Below are positions 54,621-63,288 of a stretch of DNA of 64,000 nucleotides, piece after piece; positions within the stretch are counted from its first letter, which is position 1; the number at the start of each line of letters is the position of its first letter. The notes beneath the pieces were generated by a model. The model ran no database searches. It was given only the letters and a program-made list of their open reading frames with translations, and had not been told where the DNA came from. The position numbers were made by a program, and so were the translations under genes. Source of the DNA: Alphaproteobacteria bacterium (GTDB lineage: Bacteria > Pseudomonadota > Alphaproteobacteria > Micavibrionales > Micavibrionaceae); contig JAHDXS010000002.1 in assembly GCA_023384135.1 (NCBI GenBank), positions 1 to 64,000 on the forward strand. The letters are read 5' to 3'.

Positions 54621-54905
54621 TCAGACGCCAGCGCCCGCGGTAGCGCGTCGCCGGGCTCGCGGAAAACCGATGTCGTCCAGCGCCTTGTAGACTTCCTCGA
54701 GCGTCTTCTCGCCGAAATTCGAGATGCTCAACAGATCCTCCGGGCGGCAGTTCAGGAGGTCGCGGACGGTGAAGATACCGCGTTCCTCCAGGCAGTTGGT
54801 AGTCCGCACGGTCAAACCGATCTCGGCGGTGCTCAGTTCCAATCGTTCTTTCAGACTCCGCGATGCTTCCTCGGCTTTGCTTAATGGAATACGAGTTCGA
54901 GCCAT
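54621..54905 (-). CDS. Free-standing RNA polymerase alpha C-terminal-domain protein
   Basis: A 94-residue protein. Residues 20-85 match the alpha-CTD fold, with the hallmark helix-hairpin-helix segments TTNCLEERGIFTVRDLL and LSISNFGEKTLEEVYKAL (compare NFGxKSLxEI in RpoA). It lacks the assembly (N-terminal) domain of RpoA, so it cannot be a core subunit. Such single-domain proteins occur in planctomycetes and may touch promoter DNA or compete with the real alpha-CTD. It is transcribed opposite to its neighbours on both sides. The start (MARTRIPLSKA) is chosen over a longer frame as the family N-terminus lies near it. Confidence 0.85.
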   Translation of the reverse strand: MARTRIPLSKAEEASRSLKERLELSTAEIGLTVRTTNCLEERGIFTVRDLLNCRPEDLLSISNFGEKTLEEVYKALDDIGFPRARRRATAGAGV

Positions 54906-55202
54906 GGACTCCGTCCCCCTGTTGCAGAAAAAAACGCGCGGCCCGAATGGATCCAACGGGCCGGCCGTCACCGGTTCGGACTTGCTCCGATGGCCGCCAG
55001 TATAGCATCTGCGCCAAAGTCGCCAACAAAACCGCCAAGAAAATTCCGTCCGCGTCCGCTAGCAGTGCCAGCGGCAAGGATTTTTGATCTGGTGATGACC
55101 GTTGCCGTGCCGTAAAATGCGGAAGATAAGCAAGGTCTGCAAAACCACCGACGAGGAGCCACGTTCGCAGTGGGGCATCCCAGCCGCTTGGCATAACCAA
55201 CC

Positions 55203-57071
55203 ATGGCGTACCGTTCGATTAAGCGAGTTATCGGCGAGACCAGTCTCGAGCGGAAATGCCGCGTGTTGTTCGTGGCATTCCTGTCTCTGCTGCTGTTTCT
55301 GGCTTTCTACTCGGTCGAGCGGATTGCGGAAGAGTTGGTCAAAGGCACGGCGATCCGCAAAGGACGCGATCTCGTGGATGCGTCGCTGTTGCGATACCAC
55401 TGGGAGGAAGTCTGGGAGACCAAGCCCGAGGCGGCGGAATTGGCTCGCGAGATGTCGCGCGACTTGCAGACGCAACGCTACAAGTGGACCATCCTGGCGC
55501 TGGAGAAATCTCCTTCGTTCGAACTGGCTCGCACGGTCGAGTTGCCGGCCAACGAAGAGGAGGAGGAGATAGTCCGCGACTTGAAGGCTCGCTTTCAGAA
55601 ACAGATGGTGGACCGGACTCATCGGATCGAGGACGATGCGTCCTTGGACCGGGAAGCCGCCGAGGAAGATCCCCAGGCGGGCATCGCCTCGCCGCCGACC
55701 GACACCAAGACCGCTACGGAAATCCTGCCCGTCCACCGGATTCGCGCCCTGCCGGCCGAGCGAGTAATCCACTACTACCAGCCGGTGTACTGGAAGAACA
55801 GTTGTCTGCGCTGCCACGAGGGGTTCGAGGGCGTCGATGCCTTTGCCCGAGCCGACGCCGCCTTGCTCCTGGACAAAGGAACGTACCCGTTTCGCGTGGT
55901 CCGCGTGATCATCCCGGACCGCGAGACGCAGCAGGCGACCACGTGGAGCCGCGCCCTGCTGACGGCGATCGGGATCATCACCGTCTTTTTGGCGATGGTG
56001 ATTCTGTACGTGATCATTCGGTACGTCGTGGTGCGTCCGCTCCAGCACCTGCGGGACGTCAGCGAGCAGATCAGCCGCGGGAACACCGAGTTGCGGGCGG
56101 AAATCCGGACGAACGATGAATTCGAGGAATTGGCCAATGCATTCAACCGGATGCTGCGGCACATGACCGAAGCGCAGAGCAAGTTGCAGTTGGTCAACAA
56201 GGACTTGGACGCCAAAGTGGATCAGTTGGCCCAATTGAACATGCGGCTGTACGAGATGAACCGCCTGAAGAGCGATTTTCTGGCCAACATGAGTCACGAG
56301 CTGCGGACGCCCTTGAACAGCATCATCGGATTTTCCGAAGTGCTGCAAGGCATCGATTCGCTGAATGACAAACAGAAACGCTATGCCCACAACATTCAGA
56401 AGTCGGGACGCGTGCTGTTGGACATGATCAACGACATCCTCGACCTGGCGAAGATCGAAGCGGGCAAGATGGATCTGCGGCTGACCGAATTTCGCATCGG
56501 GGCCGTGGTCCACGCGCAGTGCGACATGGTGCGGTCCCTGAGCGAAGAGAAGAACATCGACTTGGCCCTCGACGTCCAGCCGGATCTGCCCGTGATGTTT
56601 CAGGATCAGGGCAAGATTCAGCAGATCGTGTTGAACCTGCTGTCCAACGCCATCAAATTCACGCCGGAGGGTGGACGGATCACGGTGCGCGTGGTGCGTG
56701 GCGCGGACGAACACCTGCATCTGTCTGTCGCCGATACGGGCGTCGGCATCGCCGAGGAAGACCGAGAGATCATCTTCGAGAAATTCCGCCAGAGCAGCCA
56801 TTCCATCGGCGACGGCAACTTGACCCGGGAATATACGGGCACGGGACTGGGGCTGTCGATCGTCATGGAACTGTGCAAATTGCTGGGCGGCGAGATCACC
56901 TTCGTCAGCGAACTGGGCCGAGGCAGCACGTTCACGGTGCGTCTGCCGTGGAGTCTGTCCCTGCGGTCGCGCCATGCTTCGGATATCGAATCGCAATTGG
57001 ACGAACTGACGCACTCCGTTCCGCTGGACTTGCCGCGTCCCCGCCCGTCGGCGGTTGCCGCCTCGACCTAA
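55203..57071 (+). CDS. Membrane sensor histidine kinase with CxxCH haem motif
   Basis: A 622-residue kinase. A membrane helix is at about 20-38, a periplasmic domain follows to about 250 and a second helix spans 251-275. The periplasmic domain contains CLRCH at 201-205, a c-type haem attachment motif (DUF3365/Tll0287-like). Then come a HAMP linker (to about 330), HisKA with the phospho-acceptor His365 in ANMSHELRTP, and an HATPase with QIVLNLLSNAIKF, DTGVGI and GTGLGLSI. It would signal redox state or a gas ligand through haem. No response regulator is adjacent. Confidence 0.9.
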   Translation: MAYRSIKRVIGETSLERKCRVLFVAFLSLLLFLAFYSVERIAEELVKGTAIRKGRDLVDASLLRYHWEEVWETKPEAAELAREMSRDLQTQRYKWTILALEKSPSFELARTVELPANEEEEEIVRDLKARFQKQMVDRTHRIEDDASLDREAAEEDPQAGIASPPTDTKTATEILPVHRIRALPAERVIHYYQPVYWKNSCLRCHEGFEGVDAFARADAALLLDKGTYPFRVVRVIIPDRETQQATTWSRALLTAIGIITVFLAMVILYVIIRYVVVRPLQHLRDVSEQISRGNTELRAEIRTNDEFEELANAFNRMLRHMTEAQSKLQLVNKDLDAKVDQLAQLNMRLYEMNRLKSDFLANMSHELRTPLNSIIGFSEVLQGIDSLNDKQKRYAHNIQKSGRVLLDMINDILDLAKIEAGKMDLRLTEFRIGAVVHAQCDMVRSLSEEKNIDLALDVQPDLPVMFQDQGKIQQIVLNLLSNAIKFTPEGGRITVRVVRGADEHLHLSVADTGVGIAEEDREIIFEKFRQSSHSIGDGNLTREYTGTGLGLSIVMELCKLLGGEITFVSELGRGSTFTVRLPWSLSLRSRHASDIESQLDELTHSVPLDLPRPRPSAVAAST

Positions 57072-57160
57072 GGCAACTCGGTGGGGCGCGGGCGCCGAAC
57101 GCGACTCCCGGCGGGGTCGGAGGCCGCGCCGAACGCTGCCGAAAGTCGATTTCCCCGCGT

Positions 57161-58513
57161 CTACGTCTCGGCCAATTCGTGCAGCACTTGGCCCGTCGAC
57201 TCGCAGAGTCGGTTGGCGTCCGCTGCGGTCGGAGCCTCGGCGATCACCCGCACGATCGGCTCGGTGTTGCTCGGCCGCACCAGCAGCCAGCGGCCGGGCC
57301 AGTCCAGTCGCAAGCCGTCCTGCCCATCGGCAGCGGCTTCCGGGAACCGGTCGCGCAGACGGTCGAGTAGCGAGGGGATCTGCGCCGGCACCAGCGGAAA
57401 CTTGGTCTTGACGATCGCGTAGCGCGGCAACTCGTCGACCAATCGGCTGACCGGCAACCGCCGCGCGGCCATCGCGTCCAGAATCTGGGCCATTCCCACA
57501 AAACTGTCCCGCACGTAGCCCACCCGAGGATCGATCGGGCCGCCGTTGCCCTCGCCGCCAAACACGGCGCCGACGGTCTGCATTCGTCCGGTGACGTTCG
57601 CCTCGCCGACCGCCGCGCGATGGAATTCGACCCCGTAGCGCGCGGCCAAGTCCTCGGACATCCGACTGGAGGCGCAATTGGTCACGATTGGGCCGCGCAG
57701 CGTGGGTAGTACATGGTTCAAACACAGTGCGAGCGTGTACTCCTCGCCCACGTATCGCCCGAGTTCGTCGATCACCGCCAAGCGGTCGGCATCCGGATCT
57801 TGGCAGAATCCGACGTGGGCCTTCGAGTCTTGAACCGCCGGCAACACGCTCGCTAGATTCTCTGCCGTGGGCTCGGCCGGGTGCGAGAATTCTCCATCGG
57901 CGGGTTCCCCCAGAACGGTCACGCGGCAACCCAGGGCTTCGAGTAAACGGCGCCCGAGAAGGGCTCCGGCGCCGTGGTTCGCGTCCAACAAGACGGAAAA
58001 CTTTTGCTCGCGGATCCGTTGGACATCGACGGTCTTCAGAACCAGCGCAAGATGCTCGGAAAAAGGATCCGCCAATGTTTCGGCATGCCCGATCGACGAA
58101 TGATCCGCCCAGGCAAAACTCTCCGCGTGATATCGTTCGAGTACCTCGCCGCCCGAATCGGATCCGATCACCTGCCCGGCGGCCGAGAACAGCTTCAGAC
58201 CGTTGTATTCCGGCGGGTTGTGGCTAGCCGAGATCTGGATTCCGCCGGCGGCCCCGTGCTGGCGGATCAAGACGCCGGTGGTCGGAGTGGCCGCGATTTG
58301 CCCATCCAGCACCACCCGCCCCAGCCCGCAAATCGCACTGCGGATCGCGTCGGCCAGCATCGCGCCGGTTTTCCGGCTATCCCGCGTCACGACGACCGGA
58401 CCGGGCGGAAGCCCCTGGACAAACGCCGCCGCGTACCGGATCGCCGTCAGCGGATCCAGGCCTTGTCCAACGATCCCCCGCAGACCGGAAATACTAATGA
58501 TCAGATGGTTCAA
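57161..58513 (-). CDS. Phosphoglucosamine/phosphomannose mutase (alpha-D-phosphohexomutase)
   Basis: A 450-residue four-domain phosphohexomutase. The phospho-serine is Ser97 in ISASHNPPEYNG, the magnesium-binding loop is DPDADRLAV, and the sugar-phosphate loop is RPSNTEPIVRV. The short length and SGLRGIVG N-terminus fit the GlmM/ManB branch. It would make glucosamine-1-phosphate for the wall precursors or mannose-1-phosphate for glycans; the choice cannot be made from the sequence. A second, longer mutase gene is at 59505. Confidence 0.88.
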   Translation of the reverse strand: MNHLIISISGLRGIVGQGLDPLTAIRYAAAFVQGLPPGPVVVTRDSRKTGAMLADAIRSAICGLGRVVLDGQIAATPTTGVLIRQHGAAGGIQISASHNPPEYNGLKLFSAAGQVIGSDSGGEVLERYHAESFAWADHSSIGHAETLADPFSEHLALVLKTVDVQRIREQKFSVLLDANHGAGALLGRRLLEALGCRVTVLGEPADGEFSHPAEPTAENLASVLPAVQDSKAHVGFCQDPDADRLAVIDELGRYVGEEYTLALCLNHVLPTLRGPIVTNCASSRMSEDLAARYGVEFHRAAVGEANVTGRMQTVGAVFGGEGNGGPIDPRVGYVRDSFVGMAQILDAMAARRLPVSRLVDELPRYAIVKTKFPLVPAQIPSLLDRLRDRFPEAAADGQDGLRLDWPGRWLLVRPSNTEPIVRVIAEAPTAADANRLCESTGQVLHELAET

Positions 58514-58531
58514 GAGCAGTCTCCTTACTCA

Positions 58532-59092
58532 TTAGCGCTGCGAATCACGCAGTGCTTGCTCCAATCTTTCCGCGACGTCCAAAGCTGCAGCCCAGTGGCG
58601 GAGATACGGTTCGTCCAGTTGGCCTTGGGTAAATAGCACATCCTGAACGTCCACAAAGTCGCGCGGTCTGCCGGCGATCAGTTTTAGGAGAATCAGATCT
58701 TCCGGGCTGACGAACCATACCTTTCCCTCGTCGAAATCTTCACATTGCCGACGTGCCAAGACGCTTTCCTGGAATTTGGATTCGGCCAGGAAAATATCGA
58801 CATCAACGCCGTGGTCTTGCAGAAACATCCGCAGCTTCACAAGTGGCATGCCGGCGACTTGGTCAACCCAACCTTGCAGGTAGGGTTCGGCGACCGAATA
58901 GCCTGCGTCGATGGCGCGATCGAAGAATTCCTGCAAGCGGCCCCGGTCCAGTGCAACCGTAAAATCAATGTCGTAGGTAGGGCGAGGGATGCCGTGAATC
59001 CGCACGGCAAATCCACCCATCACGGCATAACGGACGGAGAACGCCTCGAAAATGGCCGTGATCTCGTGCAGCGATTGAGTCAAGTTCTTCAT
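58532..59092 (-). CDS. Nucleotidyltransferase (AbiEii-like)
   Basis: A 186-residue protein of the nucleotidyltransferase fold. The segment RYAVMGGFAVRIHGIPRPTY followed by DIDFTVALD carries the GG and DxD catalytic motif, and later strands include VDVDIF and FVSPEDLILLKL. In AbiEii-type toxin families this activity transfers nucleotides to a target. The small protein gene upstream overlaps it by four bases (ATGA), like a two-gene toxin-antitoxin unit. The target and toxicity are unproven. It could instead be a housekeeping adenylyltransferase. Confidence 0.75.
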   Translation of the reverse strand: MKNLTQSLHEITAIFEAFSVRYAVMGGFAVRIHGIPRPTYDIDFTVALDRGRLQEFFDRAIDAGYSVAEPYLQGWVDQVAGMPLVKLRMFLQDHGVDVDIFLAESKFQESVLARRQCEDFDEGKVWFVSPEDLILLKLIAGRPRDFVDVQDVLFTQGQLDEPYLRHWAAALDVAERLEQALRDSQR

Positions 59093-59301
59093 GGTTTCGT
59101 CTTGGTGCGCGCGATCGCCGTCAGCATGTTGACGTTTCGCGCGTCGTTCTCCTGTCGCAAACGTTCGAAGCGGCGCGCCACCACTTCCGGCGAACCCCGC
59201 AACAGATAGGGCGTGTTCTCGCGGATCATCTCGACCGTGATCTTCAGCCTTTGGCCGGGCGTCATCCGGCGGTAGGCTTCCAAGGTTTCTTGGCTCAACA
59301 T
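59089..59301 (-). CDS. Small partner protein of the nucleotidyltransferase
   Basis: A 70-residue, helical, Arg/Glu-rich protein (TLEAYRRMTPGQRLKI then RRFERLRQENDARN). No known domain. It precedes and overlaps the nucleotidyltransferase gene (ATGA), the layout of a toxin-antitoxin or of a regulator. The MTPGQRLKI stretch recurs in small proteins found next to such nucleotidyltransferases. Which one is antitoxin is inferred by order and size only. Confidence 0.6.
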   Translation of the reverse strand: MLSQETLEAYRRMTPGQRLKITVEMIRENTPYLLRGSPEVVARRFERLRQENDARNVNMLTAIARTKTKP

Positions 59302-59368
59302 GGATGCACTCCTGATTCGTCCCTATCCTAGCTGGTCGGACTTCGGCTGCCCAGACACCGCTGCCCGG

Positions 59369-59398
59369 TTGATCGCACCGCCGCGCGGTACGTAAAAT
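59369..59398 (+). promoter_or_regulatory. Candidate promoter for the phosphohexomutase gene
   Basis: TTGATC (59369-59374), an 18-base spacer and TAAAAT (59393-59398), about 105 bases upstream of the ATG at 59505. Confidence 0.4.
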
Positions 59399-59504
59399 CA
59401 AAGCCCGAACGCGACTTGAAAGCTGGTGAACTGGACGGTTGACGAGACCAGTGAAACGATAAGACAAGCGAACAAGGGCTGGCCACAGAATGGAGAACTC
59501 CCAC

Positions 59505-61307
59505 ATGACGTACGATTCAACGTTAGTTTTGGACAAGGTTCAGGCAGCGCTCGGGGAAGGCCTTTTGACGGCCAATGCGGCCGAGAACATCCGGGCGTGG
59601 CTGACCGAGGAGCGGTATGCGGACTACGCTCCGCAGGTGGTCCAGCACATCGACGACGCGAAATGGCAGCAGTTGGATGATGTTTTCTGGACGGTGATCC
59701 CGTTCGGCACAGGCGGGCGGCGCGGCCGCATGTATCCGATTGGCTCGAACGCCATCAACGATCGGACGATCGGCGAAAGCGCCCAGGGACTGGCCGACTA
59801 CGTGAAGGAACAGCACACGGGCGGCGAACTTTCCTGTGCCATCGCCTACGATACGCGGATCAATTCGCGTCATTTTGCCGAACTTTGCGCGGGCATCATG
59901 GTGGCCGCCGGGTTCCGCGTGTACTTTCTGGACGATTACCGCAGCACCCCCGAGCTGTCGTTCCTGGTGCGATACAAGCAATGTTCGTGCGGCATCATGG
60001 TCACGGCCAGCCACAATCCGCCTTCGGACAACGCCGTCAAGGTGTACTGGTCCACCGGCGGCCAGATTCTGCCTCCGCACGACCACGCGATTATCGACCG
60101 CGTGATGAACGTCCAGGAGATTCGCTGCGCCGATTTCCAAACGGCCGTCGCCGAGGGCCGCGTAACGATCTGCACGCAGGAAGTCGATGCCGCGTTCGTC
60201 CAAGCCGTGGTCTCCCAACGGCGACCGGGGCCGCGCGATCTGAAGGTGATCTTCTCGCCGCTGCACGGTGTCGGCGCGTCGGCGGTCTGCCCGGTGTTGC
60301 AGGCCGACGGATTCACGGAGGTCGAGGTGTTCGAACTGCACCGTGAGCCGAACGGTCTGTTTCCGAACGTGCCCGGACACGTCTCGAATCCCGAGAACCC
60401 CAAGGTTTTCGCGGACATCATCGAACGCGCCAAACAGGTGGGCGCGGACCTGATTCTGGCCACCGATCCTGACGCCGACCGCATGGGCTGCGCCGCGCCG
60501 CTCACGCTGGCCGCGGGGGCGTCGTGGGCGACGATGACCGGCAATCAGTTGGGTGCCTTGCTGGTGGACTTCGTGCTCGAACGCAGCAGCGGCCTGACCC
60601 CCGAGCACTACTTGGTCAAGACACTGGTGACCTCGGAGATGATTCGGCGAATCGGCGATTCGTACGGCGTCCGTACGTACGGCGATCTGCTGGTGGGCTT
60701 CAAGTGGATCGGCGGAGTCGTCGACCAGGTCGGGCCGGATCGGTTCGTTCTGGGATTGGAGGAATCGCATGGCTACCTCGGGGGCCAGTACGCGCGGGAC
60801 AAGGACGGTGCGCTGGCTTGCATGTTGATGGCCGAACTGGCGGCGGCGGCCAAGGCGGCAGGGAAATCGGTGCATGAAAAACTGGACGATTTGTACTGGC
60901 AGCACGGATACCACGCCGAAGCGCAGGTCAACTTGTTCATGGAAGGCTCCGAGGGCATGTCCCGCATGAAGGCTCTCATGCAGTTGGTCCGCCAGCAGCC
61001 GCCCGCCAGCCTGGCCGGGATGGATGTGGCCGCGGTACGCGACTACGGGACCGGCCAGCGACGACTGACCAGCGGCGCGGTGGAACCGCTCGAAGGCCCG
61101 ATCGGGGATTTGGTGATTCTGGACTTGGCCGAGCCCGGCAACTACGTCGCAGTCCGTCCGTCCGGCACCGAACCGAAGGTCAAATTCTACACGTTTGCGT
61201 TCATTCCGGCCGAACAGTTGGCGGACCTGGAGCAGACCAAGGCCGAGATGAAGCAGCGGCTCGAACGTCTAGAAGCCGATCTGCGGGCTCTGGCTGCCCA
61301 AGTTTGA
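59505..61307 (+). CDS. Phosphoglucomutase/phosphomannomutase
   Basis: A 600-residue phosphohexomutase. The catalytic serine is in VTASHNPPSDNAVKVYW, the magnesium site in ATDPDADRMG, and the phosphate-binding loop RPSGTEPKVKF near the C-terminus. The length and FGTGGRRGRM motif resemble the larger PGM group (interconverts glucose-1- and glucose-6-phosphate) more than GlmM. ATG 59505 is favoured since GGAGAA lies before it; ATG 59490 is an alternative. The creatininase gene follows 28 bases downstream. Confidence 0.9.
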   Translation: MTYDSTLVLDKVQAALGEGLLTANAAENIRAWLTEERYADYAPQVVQHIDDAKWQQLDDVFWTVIPFGTGGRRGRMYPIGSNAINDRTIGESAQGLADYVKEQHTGGELSCAIAYDTRINSRHFAELCAGIMVAAGFRVYFLDDYRSTPELSFLVRYKQCSCGIMVTASHNPPSDNAVKVYWSTGGQILPPHDHAIIDRVMNVQEIRCADFQTAVAEGRVTICTQEVDAAFVQAVVSQRRPGPRDLKVIFSPLHGVGASAVCPVLQADGFTEVEVFELHREPNGLFPNVPGHVSNPENPKVFADIIERAKQVGADLILATDPDADRMGCAAPLTLAAGASWATMTGNQLGALLVDFVLERSSGLTPEHYLVKTLVTSEMIRRIGDSYGVRTYGDLLVGFKWIGGVVDQVGPDRFVLGLEESHGYLGGQYARDKDGALACMLMAELAAAAKAAGKSVHEKLDDLYWQHGYHAEAQVNLFMEGSEGMSRMKALMQLVRQQPPASLAGMDVAAVRDYGTGQRRLTSGAVEPLEGPIGDLVILDLAEPGNYVAVRPSGTEPKVKFYTFAFIPAEQLADLEQTKAEMKQRLERLEADLRALAAQV

Positions 61308-61335
61308 ACGCTCGCACCGTAGAAGGATGTCCGCC

Positions 61336-62115
61336 ATGCGCCCCTGGATCTTGGCCGAAACCAATTACGCATACACCAAAGAAAACCGCTACGAGGTGGC
61401 CGTGTTGCCGCTGGGTGCGACCGAGCCGCACAATCTGCACCTGCCTTACGGCACCGATACGTTCGAAGCCGAAACCGTCGGCGTTCATCTGTGCGAAGCG
61501 GCTCACCATCGCGGAGCTCGCGTCGTCCTGTTGCCGACGATTCCCTACGGCACGGAGACGAACATGCGCGAGTTTCCGCTGGCGTTGAACGTGAATCCCA
61601 CGACGCTGTTCCGTGTGATCACCGACCTGATCGAGTCGCTCGTCAACAGTGGAATCCGCAAGGTCTTGTTGCTGAACAGCCACGGAGGAAACGACCTGAA
61701 ACCCCTGCTGCGCGAACTGATGGGAGCGACCTCGGCGCACGTGTTCCTCTGCAACTGGTTTCGAGCGTTGACGGACGAGTACGCCAGGATCTTCGAACAC
61801 CACGAAGACCATGCCGGCGAGTTGGAGACCTCGATGGGACTGGCCTACTTCCCGCATCTTGTGGCGCAACGCGAGGACGGCAGCTTGATCGCAGACCAAG
61901 GCGAAACCAGGCCAACCCGCTTTCGCGCGGTCGACGAAGGCTGGGTCACGATCGCGCGGCCCTGGCATCTGCTGACGACCAACACCGGCTCGGGAAATCC
62001 CCACGCCGCCAGCGCCGACAAGGCGCGTCGCGCGATGGAAGTGCTGACCGACCGCATCGCTACTTTTCTGGTCGAGTTGTCCGCCGCCGAGATCGACGAT
62101 CGTTTTCCTTACTGA
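61336..62115 (+). CDS. Creatininase-family amidohydrolase
   Basis: A 259-residue metal-dependent amidohydrolase of the creatininase/mycofactocin-MftE-like family. Metal-ligand segments are PLGATEPHNLHLPYGTD, LNSHGGN and HAGELETSMG, all intact. The family includes creatininase, FAPy deformylase and MftE, so substrate is open. The start at 61336 is chosen because AAGGA lies at good distance; an ATG at 61327 is too near it. It follows the phosphohexomutase and may be on one message. Confidence 0.85.
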   Translation: MRPWILAETNYAYTKENRYEVAVLPLGATEPHNLHLPYGTDTFEAETVGVHLCEAAHHRGARVVLLPTIPYGTETNMREFPLALNVNPTTLFRVITDLIESLVNSGIRKVLLLNSHGGNDLKPLLRELMGATSAHVFLCNWFRALTDEYARIFEHHEDHAGELETSMGLAYFPHLVAQREDGSLIADQGETRPTRFRAVDEGWVTIARPWHLLTTNTGSGNPHAASADKARRAMEVLTDRIATFLVELSAAEIDDRFPY

Positions 62116-62377
62116 GTCGGGAAGACTCGCGGTAGCGGAACGATAAGCTGGTTCGGGCATGTTGCACAAATCGTGGCCTCTGGACTATAAATCGGATTGG
62201 CCTCGATTTGGTTGGCACGCTCGTATAGCTTCTCTGGACCGTAGACATTCAGGTGTCTTTCTTGCATTCGCCGGATCCGTCGTGCGTTCGTGCCAACAGA
62301 CGGCTTCTATACGGGTTGCTGGTCGGAATCTTTTGCAACGGTCGAACCATAACAATCCTTTAACAAGGGGGAAACTC

Positions 62378-63277
62378 ATGGGAAAGCACGACAAACTGAT
62401 CAAGAGCGGCCTGAAGATTGTGGGCGATTGGAACGACACTTCGGCGCAGTACCACGACAAGTTCATGGTTGCAAAGAAGAACAATATCGCCTGGGAGAAG
62501 AGCACCATCAAGCGTCTCACGGCGTTGGTCGAGGGCGAGGGGGCCGACATGAAGCAGGTGCTCGACGAAATCGAATTGAGCAGGAATTTCCTCCGCCAGA
62601 ACGAGGAAGAGTTGGAACGCGCCTATCAGGAACACTACAAGTTCGTCCGCGGCAAGCCCCGCGAAGGCGCTGTGGCCGTGTGCGAGATGCTGAAACTGAA
62701 AAAGGATACGGAAGAGTGGGATGCAGTGCTGGAAGGGTTGAAACGGGCGCTGATCGACAACACCAAACAGTTCGCCGCAACGGAAGGCGTTTGGATCAAA
62801 GACGTCAAACCGCAGATCAAGTTGCTCAACGACCGTTTGGATGCGTTGGAGAAAATCGCAAACGGAGCCTCGAAGAAGAACGATGCCTATTTCGCGCAGT
62901 TGCTGAAGTCGAAGGATGACTTCGTCAAGATGGGCAAGGATATCGAAGTGAATCTGAAGACCAGTCAAGCTGTGGATGATCTTTCGGCCATGGAGAAACC
63001 GGATTTCATGCAAAACAACCCCAAGGCTTTGACTGGGAAGCTGCAAACCTATGAACTGCGGATGACGAGCATCCCCCAGATTCGAGCGCAAGTCGAGAAG
63101 AATTATAGACGCATTATGAAATCGGTGCCCGAGAACTACCTGAAGCAGCCGATGTGGGCGCGGGCGGTCAAGTCGCTTGAAATCGAGTTTCAAAAGATCC
63201 TGAAGATGCTCGACTTTGCCGAGAAGGCGTTCGGAGCCGCGGCGAAGAAGTTCAAACAGAAGTACCCGCACATCTGA
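62378..63277 (+). CDS. All-helical protein of unknown function
   Basis: A 299-residue protein with no signal peptide, no membrane helix and almost no beta-strand pattern. It is rich in Lys and Glu, with long amphipathic helices (FLRQNEEELERAYQEHYKFV; LEKIANGASKKNDAYFAQLL; IEFQKILKMLDFAEKAF) suggesting coiled coils. I do not recognise a family. The gene has a strong ribosome site (AAGGGGGAA) and is visibly less GC-rich than its neighbours. Expression may be high, but function is unknown; a structural or scaffold role is one possibility. Confidence 0.75.
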   Translation: MGKHDKLIKSGLKIVGDWNDTSAQYHDKFMVAKKNNIAWEKSTIKRLTALVEGEGADMKQVLDEIELSRNFLRQNEEELERAYQEHYKFVRGKPREGAVAVCEMLKLKKDTEEWDAVLEGLKRALIDNTKQFAATEGVWIKDVKPQIKLLNDRLDALEKIANGASKKNDAYFAQLLKSKDDFVKMGKDIEVNLKTSQAVDDLSAMEKPDFMQNNPKALTGKLQTYELRMTSIPQIRAQVEKNYRRIMKSVPENYLKQPMWARAVKSLEIEFQKILKMLDFAEKAFGAAAKKFKQKYPHI

Positions 63278-63288
63278 GCAAACCTCCG

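Noticed and set aside
55059..57929. A 956-residue minus-strand frame
   Set aside because: It overlaps the haem-motif kinase and part of the mutase gene; both are well supported on other frames.
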